A stretch of 64,000 nt of DNA from Pictodentalium vernedei (taxonomy: Eukaryota; Mollusca; Scaphopoda; Dentaliida; Dentaliidae), in contig CM062297.1 in NCBI GenBank assembly GCA_031216915.1, positions 181,188,350 through 181,252,349 of the forward strand. The letters are read 5' to 3'. Positions 42,730 to 53,419 of this stretch are shown one piece after another. The translations under genes and the position numbers were made by a program. Under the pieces are notes generated by a model, which saw only the letters and a list, made by a program, of their open reading frames with translations, was not told where the DNA came from and searched no databases. Every line of letters starts with the position of its first letter. Position 1 is the stretch's first letter.

Positions 42730-43515
42730 ATGTGTTTGATGCTTAATGAATTTTTTTGCCACTTTGTGGGAAAGAGGGTTAATTATATCTCTGTGTGGAT
42801 TTGATGGACCTATCGCATGGAGAGTTAACTTGAGGCCCAAACTGGAATATGCAAAAGGATATAGATCAGTATTGGGGTGGGATGTGGTGGACAAATGAAA
42901 TTTCCTGTTCTTTGCCTTCATTCTGATCATCAGAGGAAAATGACAGTTCAGTAATGTACATCATGCTGATTGCTAATGGTATTTCTGATTCTAACTTGGT
43001 GGATTCTCAGCTTGACTTTTCACCTCCAAGGTTAACTGCCTGGATTCTCAATTATTATGATGGACAAATTATCTTATTTTACATCACACATCTATATACA
43101 GGTACCAAAAAGAAAAAAATGGGAATGGTATTGATCACACATGTTCTGGAATTTTAACTCTCTGCACACTGATGTCGAAAAATTTCAAGCAGCAAAATTT
43201 GCCTGTAATACAAGTCAGAATTTAGTTTAAACCATATTTATTAATGAAAGCACTGTGGTCGCATACAATTTGATTTACAATAAAGGAAAGATACAAATAA
43301 AATAATTATGAAACCGTGAATACAGCATACAGAAACATTACTTGGTTAATCACAAAAATAAATGGATTTGACAGAAAGCTTGATGCTTATGTTGGACGTC
43401 TCACCAGATCTTTGAATTAAAAAATAAAAATTACTGCTCTCGCGTAATTTGACTACGCCATTCCAACTTGTTATGTAAAACACCCACTGATTCAAACACA
43501 CATCACATTCTCTGT
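42730..43515. other. Mostly unassigned; family O fragment at 43157-43220
   Basis: TGCACACTGATGTCGAAAAA and AAGCAGCAAAATTTGCCTG resemble the left arm of family O. No coding region is recognised in the rest. Confidence 0.45.
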
Positions 43516-43759
43516 CTATTTAATTTGGGGTCCGGGTGGGACTTAGAAAATTTTGGCCAAAATCTGGAAATTTGTTTTTTGGTTTTTTATGCATTTTGGT
43601 CAATTTTAAGAAGAAAAAAAATTTTAGGCTGAAAATATTTTGTTTGGGACTTCGAATATTTCCGAACAAAAATTTAAAAAAATCTGTTTTTTATGCATTT
43701 ATCTCAATTTTGGGACGTAAAAGTGCAGGAACTGACAATAGAAGGAAAATCCTGTGAAT

Positions 43760-43901
43760 TGTGTGGGCACAACTGCTGCATCAAGTTGGTATATGCTTTT
43801 TTAGGAGGGGCATATGCAGCTTATTCAAGTCAAGTCCCTGGTTTGATATTTAGACTACCATGTCAGGTAAGCACCCTCAGGCCCCCTGGGGCCTCTTGTT
43901 T
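43760..43901 (+). mobile_element. H4: 3' end fragment of an H2/H3-type element
   Basis: 'CAAGTCAAGTCCCTGGTTTG', 'TAGACTACCATGTCAGGTAA', then the hairpin AGGCCCC-CTG-GGGCCT and CTTGTTTT. The last 60 bp closely match the 3' end of H3 (49140-49197). The 5' part is missing or unrecognised. Confidence 0.65.
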
Positions 43902-44100
43902 TTATTTTTGTTAGATTTTGAAAGTCTAAATTTTGGTAGCTTTGGAATTGTTACTAGACAAGCCTTGGCTGCCTATATAGGCAGCCAAGGCTTGTCTAGA
44001 AATAACTGTCAAGGTTTGTTTGTCTGTGTATTATGGTTTAATGGCACTTTCAGCAACCAAGGTCACCTCTACATGTATGTCGCAAACTGCCAAGGTACGT
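43902..44100. repeat. GGCTGCC hairpin plus SINE fragment
   Basis: TAGACAAGCCTTGGCTGCC / GGCAGCCAAGGCTTGTCTA form a perfect stem at 43956-44000. TTTAATGGCACTTTCAGCAA (44038 on) is a small minus-strand piece of a type 2 SINE end. Confidence 0.55.
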
Positions 44101-44104
44101 AGAA

Positions 44105-45030
44105 TGTACATTCAATTTTACCTAAAGATGCACGTTGTTGAGGCACTTGTTTGTTTCAGTAAAGAGTTATCAAACTTGATCAAACTTTGAATTAGGCCTT
44201 TAAGGTTAAGGCATTGATGGGTTGATGGCTGGGTTTTTTTTCCATATTTTTATTCTTCAGTTTATCTTGAGATTTCATCGTTGTCTTGAATTATTTAGCA
44301 TTCCAAATTAAATTTGAACAAATGCTGTGTAAAAAAGCTGATGGCGTAATTGTGTGCATTTCCTGCTCACTGTTTACCTTGCCTGGAAAGTAAAGTTTCC
44401 CTTTGTCAAGAAAACATTACAGGAAGGTTTGACCTTGTATCATGAGATATGTTAGTTTATCGACCAAATATGGAATTACTTTTTCTGCATTATTTCTTGT
44501 GACAACATTGCTGTTTTTTTTTCAAAATCAATGCCATGATGTATTGTTGACAGAAGATGTTGAAATCTGCACAAATGCAAGAAAGGTAAACAGAATTCTG
44601 ACAGTCAGTTGTAAAATGAACTGTTTAGTTTTGATTCAATAAAAACTTTTGCCATCAATTTAAGTTTCACAATTCTAGAAATCCTTAGGCAATTCAACTG
44701 AACTTGAGAGAAGTAGTATCTACTGAAGCTGATTTTGAGATCAGAAACAGCGGAACAAGATAAAAATGAGGGAGCTATGTGATGTTTGGTTTGGGTCTAT
44801 ATATCCTCTTGTATCCTAACAGCAGGTGAAAATTTATTTTGCGTAATTATTGGGCACACAGTAGCTTTGACAAACAATATACTAGATTAAATGCCTACAT
44901 TGGACAAACTTTGGCCAAACAGGGACTGCAGTGTCCTACATTACAATATTTTGTATTCAGTTAATACGTGTTTTAATGACTCTGTTACCTGTAGATAATT
45001 AAAAGCTGCCTCCCTCCCACCACCACACCA
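44105..45030. other. Unassigned sequence, small family D fragment
   Basis: 44880-44960 resembles D internal sequence (TAGATTAAATGCCTACATTG). Otherwise nothing is recognised. The short frame at 44442-44642 has no known domain. Confidence 0.45.
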
Positions 45031-45034
45031 TAAC

Positions 45035-45180
45035 TGGTTGAGTGCTAGAAGCTACTATCAGGGCTCCACTGAAAAGTGCTGAAAGTGGCTTTACACTGTT
45101 TGTGCTAATCTGTTGTTGGCTCAGCAGTAGAAGAAAAATATCAGTATAAAATTTTGTTACAATTTATTGGAGCGTGCCAG
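45035..45180 (+). mobile_element. Family C (TTGGAG subgroup) left half
   Basis: AACTGGTTGAGTGCTAGAAGC, 'TATCAGGGCTCCACTGAAAA', and TGTTACAATTTATTGGAG reach the hairpin, where a poly-G run begins. The right half is absent. Confidence 0.65.
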
Positions 45181-45195
45181 CTGGGGGGGGGGGGG

Positions 45196-45730
45196 GCAAA
45201 TTGGGTCCTTGGGTTTGCTCTTGAAATCTTGAGAAGGGGGTGGGGGGGGGGGGGGGGACATTGCAGTGACTGCAGTGACATAACAACACTTGGCTTGGAA
45301 GTTTGGCAGTGGGGGCAAATCAGGTCCTTAGGTTTGCTCTTGAAAAGTGGTGGGGGGGGGGGGGGGGGGCATTGTAGTGACATAACAACACTTGGAAGTT
45401 TGGCAGTGCTTGTCTGCTGCAAATAGAATTGGAAGCAGTCAGGAAAACCTATGATAATCATTTTTGGGTCCTTGGGTTTGCTCTTGAAATCTTGAAAAGA
45501 GGGGGGGGGGGGGGCATTGCAGTGACTGCAGTGACATAACAAAACTTGGCTTGGAAGTTTGGCAGTGGGGGCAAATCAGGTCTTTGGGTTTGCTCTTGAA
45601 ACGGTGGGGGGGGGGGGGAGGATGGGGGGGGGGTGGCATTGCAGTGACATAACAACACTTGAAAGTTTGGCAGTGCTTGTCTGCTGCAGATAGAATTGGA
45701 AGCAGTCAGGAAAACCTATGATAATCATCT
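45196..45730. repeat. G-rich tandem duplication, unit about 263 bp
   Basis: Two units (from ~45200 and ~45463) share GGGTCCTTGGGTTTGCTCTT, poly-G, 'CATTGCAGTGACTGCAGTGA', GGCTTGGAAGTTTGGCAGTG and 'TTGGAAGCAGTCAGGAAAAC'. Each unit is itself an internal near-duplication of ~130 bp with its own poly-G run. Proline-rich minus-strand frames are artefacts of the G runs. Confidence 0.85.
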
Positions 45731-45999
45731 GACAAGGATACTAGAGTTATGAATAATTTAATGACTTCATTCCCCTGTAGTTTTGATGAACCATGACTGA
45801 CTGAATGTGACCCAAAATACTTCTTTGAACCATTTTATCATGTGAGTGGTTAAGGCTGTTTTTTTTTACAACAATTTTGACTTACGAAATTGCTATTTTT
45901 TTTGTATCAAAGAATTTTAATAAGAAAATATGTTTTACATATATCCTAATATTAAAATCCTCTTGTATACCACATGTAAGTGAATTTCATAAGGGTATG

Positions 46000-46292
46000 G
46001 GGGATACCCCATGGGAACCCTGGGAAGTGAAACTGTGTGTATTTACTATTTGAAATTTTTTTGTTTATTTTATTGGGGTTTTATGACACTTTCAGCAGCC
46101 AGGCTCACATTGTGTTGGAGTGGTAAACAAGTTCTGCTTTGCTGGTAAAATAACATTCAGAAACCAATGCCTGCGGTGGAAGTCCAGTAATATGGGCAGA
46201 TATTTGGCTAAATTTAACTTCATACCTATGTTGCTGTCATGATATAGTCCTAGATGCTGAAAGTGACCTTAACAAACAAACAATAAATAAAT
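46000..46292 (+). mobile_element. Family G repeat with an inserted SINE fragment
   Basis: CCCCATGGGAACCCTGGGAA, 'TGGTAAACAAGTTCTGCTTT', CCAATGCCTGCGGTGGAAG and tail AACAATAAATAAATAA. Between 46066 and 46125 is a minus-strand type 2 SINE end (TTTATTGGGGTTTTATGACA). Confidence 0.65.
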
Positions 46293-46299
46293 AAATTAG

Positions 46300-46838
46300 A
46301 GGTCATAAGCTGTGTTTTGGAGGCCAAACTAATTTTTAGTTATTCAAAAATGTTTTGCACGTGTTGTCAACCAATCGAATGTGCAGAGGTAAAAGGTTAA
46401 AAGTCTTAATACTTGTTCATTGTTCCAAAAGTGTTGTAGGTTTGTACTGGATTCTTTACCCATTTTCACCTTGATGCCTTCATTTATAATCAGTCAAAGT
46501 GGATTTTGTGTATTCTCACTTATATAATGTGTGAACATGCTTTTAGCTGTTTATGCAAACACTCTGACAGGTTTAATGAATGCCTCTCAAGAATTTCACT
46601 GTCAACTTGTTAGAGGTGGTCATTAGGTTCTATGTTGGGAAAAAGAACTTCTTGGTGTGCAGGATCTGGCCTCAAAGTATGAACTCAGCAGGAGGGAGAC
46701 TCTCATTTTTTAACCCCTTTGCATAATGAATGAACTCGGCAGGAGGGAGACTCTCATTTTTTAACCCTTTTGCATAATGAATTGGCCACTTCTGTCCAGT
46801 GCTATATAATTGGTACAATGGAATCCACTTTTATGTAC
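46300..46838. other. Unassigned sequence with a short tandem duplication
   Basis: GGCAGGAGGGAGACTCTCATTTTTTAACCC occurs twice in tandem (~46689 and ~46738; quoted here only as a shared block). No gene recognised. Confidence 0.45.
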
Positions 46839-46847
46839 CTCTTTTAA

Positions 46848-47086
46848 CCCTTTACCTAAAAAGCAGACGACACTTGCAAAAATAATTCTTGAATAACTAA
46901 TTTTTTTCATTTTTTGTCTCAAAAACATAGGTTATGACCCCTCGTTGGAACGAGCTCAATGAGCTCGTTCCAACGAGGGGTCATAACCTATGTTTTTGAG
47001 ACAAAAAATGAAAAAAATAATGAAAATTAATTGGCGATTTTTTAGAATAGTGCTGGCCGGTTTTGGCCGTTACGTTAGGTAAAGGG
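46848..47086 (-). mobile_element. Family A MITE, complete
   Basis: TTAA at 46844-46847 and 47087-47090. CCCTTTACCTAAAAAGCAGA ... TTACGTTAGGTAAAGGG. Hairpin ACCCCTCGTTGGAACGAGCT with perfect complement; the CCGGTTTTGGCC block is near the right end. One of the youngest-looking copies. Confidence 0.88.
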
Positions 47087-47132
47087 TTAATTGCATAACC
47101 CATTTAATTGAATAGAACTTATAAACACTTAA

Positions 47133-47649
47133 TTCCCCCTGTGGGAACCCCCGGGAAGTGAAGTAGTGTTTATTCAATTCGGCAAACAAGCTGTGGTTTA
47201 CTGGTAAAATAGGAGTCTGCACCAATGCTTGGGGTGGAAGCCCTAAAACATGGGCAACATGGGTATAAATGATTGATTAAACTTGACTTTATCTCCATGT
47301 TGTGGTTGCCTACATGTGGGCGCTATGATGCTGTGTACTAAAGCGTACTGCACGTCGATGGTGCACATGTCTTCAACCGCTGTAACCCTGCTTGAGCGGA
47401 GCTTGAACAGAGTTAGAATGTTGAGGAGCTGACAGTTGCTCGTCGATGCTCGGTGATTCTCTCCAGGTACTCCAGCTTCCTCCACCCGTAAAACTGCCAT
47501 GGTCATGATTAGTCATTGTGCATAAGTATGTGACCTTAAACACCAATAAATACATAAATTTCTCCATGTTGTGGTCATGATTAGCCTTTGTGAACAAATG
47601 TGTGACTTTAGACACCAATAAATAAATAAATAAATAAATAAATAAAAAT
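47133..47649 (+). mobile_element. Family G repeat split by a SINE
   Basis: CCCCCTGTGGGAACCCCCGG, TTACTGGTAAAATAGGAG, 'ATGCTTGGGGTGGAAG', ATGGGCAACATGGGTATAAA, then after the SINE 'CATGATTAGCCTTTGTGAAC' and an AATA tail. Confirms that the type 1 tail is part of G. Confidence 0.75.
47307..47560 (+). mobile_element. 5'-truncated SINE with perfect 15-bp duplication
   Basis: Begins in the SINE body (TGCCTACATGTGGGCG) and ends AAACACCAATAAATACATAA. TCTCCATGTTGTGGT is exact at 47292-47306 and 47561-47575. Both features indicate LINE-type target-primed retrotransposition. Confidence 0.9.
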
Positions 47650-47975
47650 TGACCTGTAAATTGCATATAGGTTATAGAATAAACTTGTGTTAATTGAATA
47701 AAATGTCTGTCAAAGAATTACACTGACAATGACTGCATTCTCCGCTTTTATAGACATTTTTGGCCTCAAAACATCCAGTATAAAAATTTAATCTATTACA
47801 TTTTGTTTGACAGAGCTCAGTGGGCTCTGTCAAACAAAATGTAATAGAATAAAATTGTCAGTTTATAACTAGAAGATAGGAAAATGATCTGATTCATGTT
47901 AATTGTTGATTGTATACTCCTGTAAATTGAATATTTTTCCCGAGCAAAGTGGCTATTCAATTAACAGGGTTTCAC
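47650..47975 (-). mobile_element. Family D MITE, left-truncated
   Basis: GACCTGTAAATTGCATATAGG, hairpin GTTTGACAGAGCTC / GGGCTCTGTCAAAC, 'GGCTATTCAATTAACAGGG' and TTTCACC at the right. It follows a SINE tail directly. Confidence 0.7.
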
Positions 47976-48105
47976 CATATTGAAATTATATTTGTTTATT
48001 TTTTTTTTTTTACTTCTTAGCCCCAGTTGGAATGAGTTCGACTTCATGAGTGAAAGGTCATATGCTATGTTTTTGAAGAAAAAGTGAAAAAAGTTTGAAG
48101 TGTTG

Positions 48106-49197
48106 ATGTGGGGTGGACCTGATTCAAGTTTGTGCAAATCGACCCCCCTGGGTTTATATTTGGGCTCAGTATAGGAGCCCAAATTTGAACTTAGTGCATT
48201 TCAGGCAAATTTCTTAAAAAATATTCTTCTCCAGATCCAGCAGGCAGAATCTTTTGATATTTGGTATGCAACATTGTGGGGTGGATCTGATTCAAATTTG
48301 TTCAAATCGGCTCCCTAGATTCATGTTTGGGTTCACTATAGAAGTTCGAATTCGAACTTAGTGCATTTCAGACAAATTTCTTAAAAAATCTTCTTCTCCA
48401 GATTCCGCTGGCAGAATCTTTTCATATTTGGTATGCAACATTGTGGGGTGGATCTGATTCAAGTTTGTTCAAATTGGCCCCCTGGATTCATATTTGGGCT
48501 CACCATAGAAGCCCAAATTTGAACTTAGTGCATTTCAGGCAAATTTCTTTGAAAACCTTCTTCTCAAGATCCAGCCGGCAGAATCTTCTGATATTGGATA
48601 TGCACCATGCTTGGGGGGTGAGATTCAAGTTTGTTCAAGCCAAGTCCCTGGGTTCATATTTGGGCTCACTGTGGTAGCCCGAATTATAACTTAGTTCAAA
48701 ATGAGGAATTTTCTTTAAAAATCTTCTTCTCCAGATCCAGCAGTCGGAATGTTTTGATATTTGGTATGCAGCATCCTTAGGGGGGTGAGATTCAATTTTG
48801 TTCAAGCCATGTCCCTAGGTCCATATTTGGACTCACTGTGGGAGCTTGAATTGTAACTTAGTTCAAAATGAGGAATTTTCTTTAAAAATCTTCTTCTTCA
48901 GATCCAGCAGTTGGAATGTTTTGATATTTGGTGTGCAGCATCCTTAGGGGGGTGAGATTCAAGTCTGTTAAAGCCCTGGGTTCATATATGGGCTCCCTGT
49001 GGGAGCCTGAATTATAACTTAGTTCAATATGAGGAATATTCTTTAAAAATCTTTTTTGTTTTAGATCCACTGGTCAGAATCTTTGGATATTTGGTATAAG
49101 GTTTTCTTAGGAGAAGCAGATGCAACTTGTTGAAATCAATTCTCTGGGTTTATATTTAGGCTACCATGTCAGGTGAGCACCCTTGGGGCCTCTTGTT
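48106..49197 (+). mobile_element. H3: tandem-repeat element, H2-type units, 5'-truncated
   Basis: About six units of ~165 bp: CTTCTCCAGATCCAGCAG, 'GATATTTGGTATGCA', GGGGGGTGAGATTCAAG, 'CCTGGGTTCATATTTGGGCTC', AACTTAGTTCAAAATGAGG. The 3' end is CATGTCAGGTGAGC, CCTTGGGGCC and TCTTGTTT, as in H4. No 5' AGCTCA start found. Confidence 0.68.
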
Positions 49198-49204
49198 TCA
49201 AAGA

Positions 49205-49302
49205 TACCATTCTACCAGGAAGAGTAGCCCTAGTTTAGCAAAGATTTTATTCATAAAAAATTGTTTTGTTACAAATTATTGGAGAGTTCCAATAGCATTG
49301 CA
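49205..49302. repeat. Family C (TTGGAG subgroup) fragment
   Basis: CATTCTACCAGGAAGAGTAG..TTCATAAAAAATTGTTTTG then TTACAAATTATTGGAGAG matches the left half of the C copy at 57227 just before its hairpin. Confidence 0.55.
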
Positions 49303-49496
49303 AAGCCTTCTTCCACTCAGGGAATGAAATACACTACCATCCATGATATTCTGTAGATTATGAAACCTAAAACATAAAAAAAACAAGAACATGAACCTTC
49401 GAGGGCAAAGAAATAATTACAAAAATAAAAAATGCCTGTCCACATGAAATTTTACAAAAAATGTCCTGAGAAACAGAAGATCTACTTTGTGGGGCC
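49303..49496 (-). mobile_element. Family E MITE, right half
   Basis: Starts inside the hairpin (GCATTGCAAAGCCTTCTTCC) and runs to GATCTACTTTGTGGGGCC, followed by TAA. The counterpart of the left half at 493-689. Confidence 0.7.
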
Positions 49497-49559
49497 TAAC
49501 CCTCGACCTAACACAAATCTCAAACAATACTTACAAAAAATGTATTGCATAACTAAAAA

Positions 49560-49740
49560 ATTCCATTTACCCCCTGAAGCATTGCTTATGACATCTCATT
49601 GGAATGAGCTCATACCAATGAGGGGTTGCAAGCTATGTTTTTGAGGCAAAAATTGTAAAAAAATGAAAATTAGATGGCAATTTTTGTAAAATGTACTAGC
49701 TGGATATGGTCATTACATTAGGTGAAGAGTGAAATAAGGG
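49560..49740. repeat. Family A-like fragment
   Basis: CTTATGACATCTCATTGGAA, TGAGCTCATACCAATGAGGG and CTGGATATGGTCATTACATT follow the A layout. The terminal motif has decayed to TTAGGTGAAGAG. Confidence 0.5.
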
Positions 49741-49799
49741 TGGAATCAGGGTATCTTTAACAAGGTGGCCTCCAACAGTGGGGCATGATATTCCTTGAC

Positions 49800-49915
49800 A
49801 AGTCGGCAATAAAGGGGGGTGGGAGGGCAGTTGCCCCAATGGCGGTGGGATAGACCTTCCTGACAAGGGAGGGTGGGGGTGGGGGGTGGGGGAGTGGGGG
49901 GGGGGGGGGTGCAGT
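49800..49915. repeat. G-rich low-complexity tract
   Basis: GGGGTGGG repeats with an 11-G run near 49897-49910. Proline-rich frames on the minus strand reflect composition only. Confidence 0.7.
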
Positions 49916-50197
49916 GAGTTTAATAGCTTCCTTAGCACCATCTTTTGGTAAAACCTCAGTAAAAAATGAAAGTCCATCGAAAACTATATAATAAATTTTA
50001 GCTTTAGAAGGCTGTTGAAAGTGCTGAAAAATTTCCAAGAAAGGTCCTTAAAACTCATGAATATTCATATTTCTTCTCTCAGAAGTGTAAGTGAACAGAA
50101 ACACATGTCTGGCTAAGTGGCTGAGTTCAAGAAGCCACCGTCATGATTCTATTGAAAAGTGCTGAAAGGCAAAGTGCCTTTTCAACATCTGCATTAA

Positions 50198-50431
50198 CCC
50201 TTTATCCATTGTAATGGCCAAAACTGGCCAGCGCTATTCTAAAAAATCGCCAATTAAGTTTCATTATTTTTTTGTTTTTTGTCTCAAAAACATAGGTTAT
50301 GACCCCTCGTTGGAATGACCTTGGCGAGCTCGTTCCAACAAGGGGTCATAACCTATGTTTTTGAGACAAAAAATTAATTATTCAAGAATTTTTTTTGCAA
50401 GTGTCGTCTGCTCTTCATGTTAGGTAAAGGG
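50198..50431 (+). mobile_element. Family A MITE
   Basis: TTAA at 50194-50197 and 50432-50435. CCCTTTATCCATTGTAATGG ... ATGTTAGGTAAAGGG, hairpin ACCCCTCGTTGGAATGACC / GAGCTCGTTCCAACAAGGGG. Confidence 0.86.
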
Positions 50432-50609
50432 TTAATGAGCTTGTTCTTTGCTCGGCTACCTAGAACAAGTATAACTATGACTACTTTAAATTGTAACATA
50501 ATAATTAATTATTATTATTATTGCAATTAATTATGCCAATATGTTTTGAAAAAAATACTTGCATTACAAATCATGTTTGAAAAATATAATTTAGAATTCA
50601 ACCAGTTAA

Positions 50610-50843
50610 CCCTTTACCCAACGTAACGGCCAAAACCGGCCAGCGCTATTCTCAAAAATCGCCAGTTAATTTTCAAAATATTTTAATTTTTTGTCTCAAA
50701 AACATAGGTTATGACCCCTCGTTGGAACGAGCTCGTTCCAACGAGGGGTCATAACCTATGTTTTTGAGACAAAAAATGAAAAAATTTAGTTATTCAAGAA
50801 TTTTTTTTGCAAGTGTCGTCTGCTTTTCATGTTAGGTAAAGGG
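50610..50843 (+). mobile_element. Family A MITE, near-perfect hairpin
   Basis: TTAA at 50606-50609 and 50844-50847. CCCTTTACCCAACGTAACGG ... ATGTTAGGTAAAGGG. The arms meet at AACGAGCTCGTT without a loop, so about 44 bp each side pair perfectly. High CpG content suggests a recent copy. It lies at the right-end TTAA of a decayed C element (TTTAGAATTCAACCAG). Confidence 0.87.
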
Positions 50844-50849
50844 TTAATA

Positions 50850-51065
50850 TGGGAAATGACATGAGGGAAAGGGTCAATTTTATAGTTATGGAGATTGAGA
50901 AAGCTCCGATGGAAGGAATTATGAAACACTTTTTGACTGAATGCTGGGAGATTGGGGGATGGGGGGGGGGGGGTGGACTGGGGAAGGAGTAGCCTGACGA
51001 GGGACTGGGTTAATGTAGGCCTCCTCATTAGAGGACTACGGCAAATCAGCAGAAGTCCAAAGACT
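50850..51065 (+). pseudogene. Second, degraded LINE 3' end relic
   Basis: Translation of AATGACATGAGGGAAAGGGT onward resembles the last part of the relic at 29825-30545: (R)VNFIVMEIEKAPMEGIMKHF, LTECWE against VNILIGEIG...VIKQFVSECWEER. Both end with a CAAATCAGC motif and TTATTAT. A poly-G run (50960-50972) interrupts the frame. Shorter and more decayed, but the same family. Confidence 0.6.
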
Positions 51066-51069
51066 TATT

Positions 51070-51648
51070 ATCATGATCACTTTCAACAAAAAATCCATTT
51101 CACTAATTTTGAATAGTGCATCAGTTTGAATTATATATTTTGTTCATATTTTTAATGGAGGCATACTTTAGGTCTTGTGAAGTTGACCATTAAAATGTAT
51201 TCTTGTAAATGGCCAGAACTGATAACGTGAGAGGGAGAAGCACAATGTCAGAAATACTCAAAGGGATTTGAAGCATCGACTTTTTGTGATCAATCTTTCA
51301 TTAATCAAGTAAGTGCCATGAAAATGAATAGAAAACACAAAATTAGTGAAATGAACAATGTCTGAGAGAGAGTTTTTATTGTCTGACTTCTTTGTGTTGT
51401 GGCTGTTTTTTCATGATGATGAGAGAAGCTTGGAATATTTTGCTCCACCTAACAAGTTTGGGATTGTCACCTGCAATAACTTCTGCAGAACAACTGAAAA
51501 AATTAGTTTTTTTTGTTTCCAAACACAGGAATGTAATTTTCAAAACTGAAGGAGGGCCATATCTGCCCTCCTCAATTAGGCCCAGGAGAGCTATTTTTAC
51601 CCACCTTAAGTGAGCTAAGGAGGGCTACTGAGAGCTATTCTAGTATTA
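51070..51648. other. Unassigned sequence, no gene seen
   Basis: Short overlapping frames at 51358-51613 have no recognised domain and no splice-consistent context. Confidence 0.45.
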
Positions 51649-51654
51649 GTAGTA

Positions 51655-52081
51655 CAGTAGAATCCTCTTAATTGAATATCCATTTTCCAGTGAAAATTAT
51701 TCAATTAACAGGAGTATACAATTAACAGGGATTTGGTCAGTTTCCTGTGTTCTGGAGGTAAACTGAGCATTTATTCTATTATATCTTGTTTGACAGAGCT
51801 CCTAGAGCTCTGTCAAACAAGATATAATAGAATAAATGCCTGTATTGGATGCAGTGAGGTCAAAAAGGTTGATAAATAAGGGGAATTCGGTGCGTCACAG
51901 TAATTTTTTTGACATATTACAAAAACTTATATACAATTAACAGGAGTTTACTCTACAACCCATATGCAATTAACAGATCAAATCTGTACTAAAGGTATGG
52001 TAAATGGTTTTGTGTTTGAAAATTATATTCAATTAACAGGGATATACAATTAAGAGATATCCAATTAAGTGGGCTCCCCTG
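51655..52081 (+). mobile_element. Family D pogo/Tigger-like MITE, complete
   Basis: TA at 51653-51654 and 52082-52083. Ends CAGTAGAATCC / GGGCTCCCCTG. Same internal TTCAATTAACAGG motifs and GACAGAGCTCCTAGAGCTCTGTC hairpin (given as arms GACAGAGCTCC / AGAGCTCTGTC) as 20995-21425, with which it is collinear. Confidence 0.85.
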
Positions 52082-52089
52082 TAATAGTA

Positions 52090-52688
52090 TCATATCATTC
52101 ACGTCTGTATAACTTCCATCATCAATCAAATAATACTATTATATCTATAGACTGTACTCAGACTGGCATTATGACATGTTCAACATCAAATTTAAATGTG
52201 GGATTATACATTAAAATATTACCAACACATCCAGTCTGCATACGCACAAAAATTGGTTGATGTAATTGAGTAAAATTGGGACTGTGTTAAAGTCTGTATT
52301 AAATAAGCATGCATTTACTCGGCTGTAAGTATTACTCTCTCTGTTTGCACATTATAACCATGTTTTCTCTCTGCTGAAACAACAGCACAACTCCATTCAG
52401 TCACCTGTGCAGTATATAGTGAGGTGTGCGATTACCACCTTCAGAATTTTCCATTCAGGCGGGCGGTAGTGGGTGAAGGCGAATCGCCTTCCTCAGAATG
52501 ACAGGCCTGCAAACATTGCTTTTACCTTCATTGCAGCATGTATAACAAGCTTATTATTCCTATATGGGAAGTATTAACTATGTTTCAGAAACCCCAAAAT
52601 ATGAAAATTTGAGAAGCAATCTTTTGGTATAGTGAAGAATTAAATTAAGAGTTTTGTCCGCATGGCATTTTTTCTGATGGGGTTTGTC
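52090..52688. other. Unassigned sequence, no gene seen
   Basis: No recognised repeat. GGCGGGCGGTAGTGGGTGAAGG at 52459 is a local GC-rich spot only. Confidence 0.45.
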
Positions 52689-52692
52689 TTAA

Positions 52693-52936
52693 CCCTTTAC
52701 CTAACATGAAAAGCAGATGGCACTTGCAAACAAAATTCTTGAATAACTAATTTTTTTCATTTTTTGTCTCAGAAACATAGGTTATGACCTCTCATTGGAA
52801 CGAGCTCAACAGGCTCGTTCCAAAGAGTGGTCATAACCTATTTTTCAGACAAAAAAATGAAAAAATAATGAAAATTTATTGGCGATTTTTGTGAATAGTA
52901 CTGGCCGGCGGTTTGGCCATTACATTGTGTAAAGGG
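52693..52936 (-). mobile_element. Family A MITE, part of a local duplication
   Basis: TTAA at 52689-52692 and 52937-52940. CCCTTTACCTAACATGAAAA ... ACATTGTGTAAAGGG. The following 400 bp are repeated after another A copy at 55334, so this MITE is the left marker of a local duplication. Confidence 0.85.
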
Positions 52937-52940
52937 TTAA

Positions 52941-53413
52941 TAATAGGAAGGATCAGATCATAAAATAAAGAAAAATCTTAACTCATGCTCTTGCTTTCTC
53001 TGAACTGTTTTCAACATTGTACCACATAGCAGCATTTCATTAGCACAGAAAAGTACTTTAAAAAATACCCAGGAAGTGGAAAAGTGTATGAACTGTCGTG
53101 AATATGTTTTGTTTTACTGGTAAAATACGACCTGGGACTAGAAACTTTTACAATTGTATTTTTTAAAATTGTATTTTCTAGTTATGGTTTAAAAGTGTCT
53201 TAATGAATCATTACAATTTTCAAAGATATGGCAATTTGCCAATTGGCAAATTGCCAAATCTTTTAAAAATTGCTAATGATCAATTTTAGTTAGCTATATT
53301 AATAGGTAGAAATACAATTCTAGAAAATACAGTTGTAAAAGGTTTTTAGTATTGGTCTCTGGTAACCAATACCTAATTTCAAGTCTTCTAAAGGAGGTCG
53401 CATAAGTTTTTTC
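52941..53413. repeat. Duplicated segment with a G repeat split by an L element
   Basis: AGGAAGGATCAGATCATAAA to 'CAGGAAGTGGAAAAGTGTAT' matches 55517-55700. G sequence (GGTAAAATACGACCTGGG) resumes at CTGGTAACCAATACC after an L hairpin element at 53138-53358 (AAACTTTTACAATTGTA ... ATACAGTTGTAAAAGG; centre CAATTTGCCAATTGGCAAATTG). Confidence 0.72.
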
Positions 53414-53419
53414 CCAACA

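Noticed and set aside
45141-45658. Proline-rich frames on the minus strand
   Set aside because: Produced by poly-G runs in a tandem duplication. Frame depends on homopolymer length.
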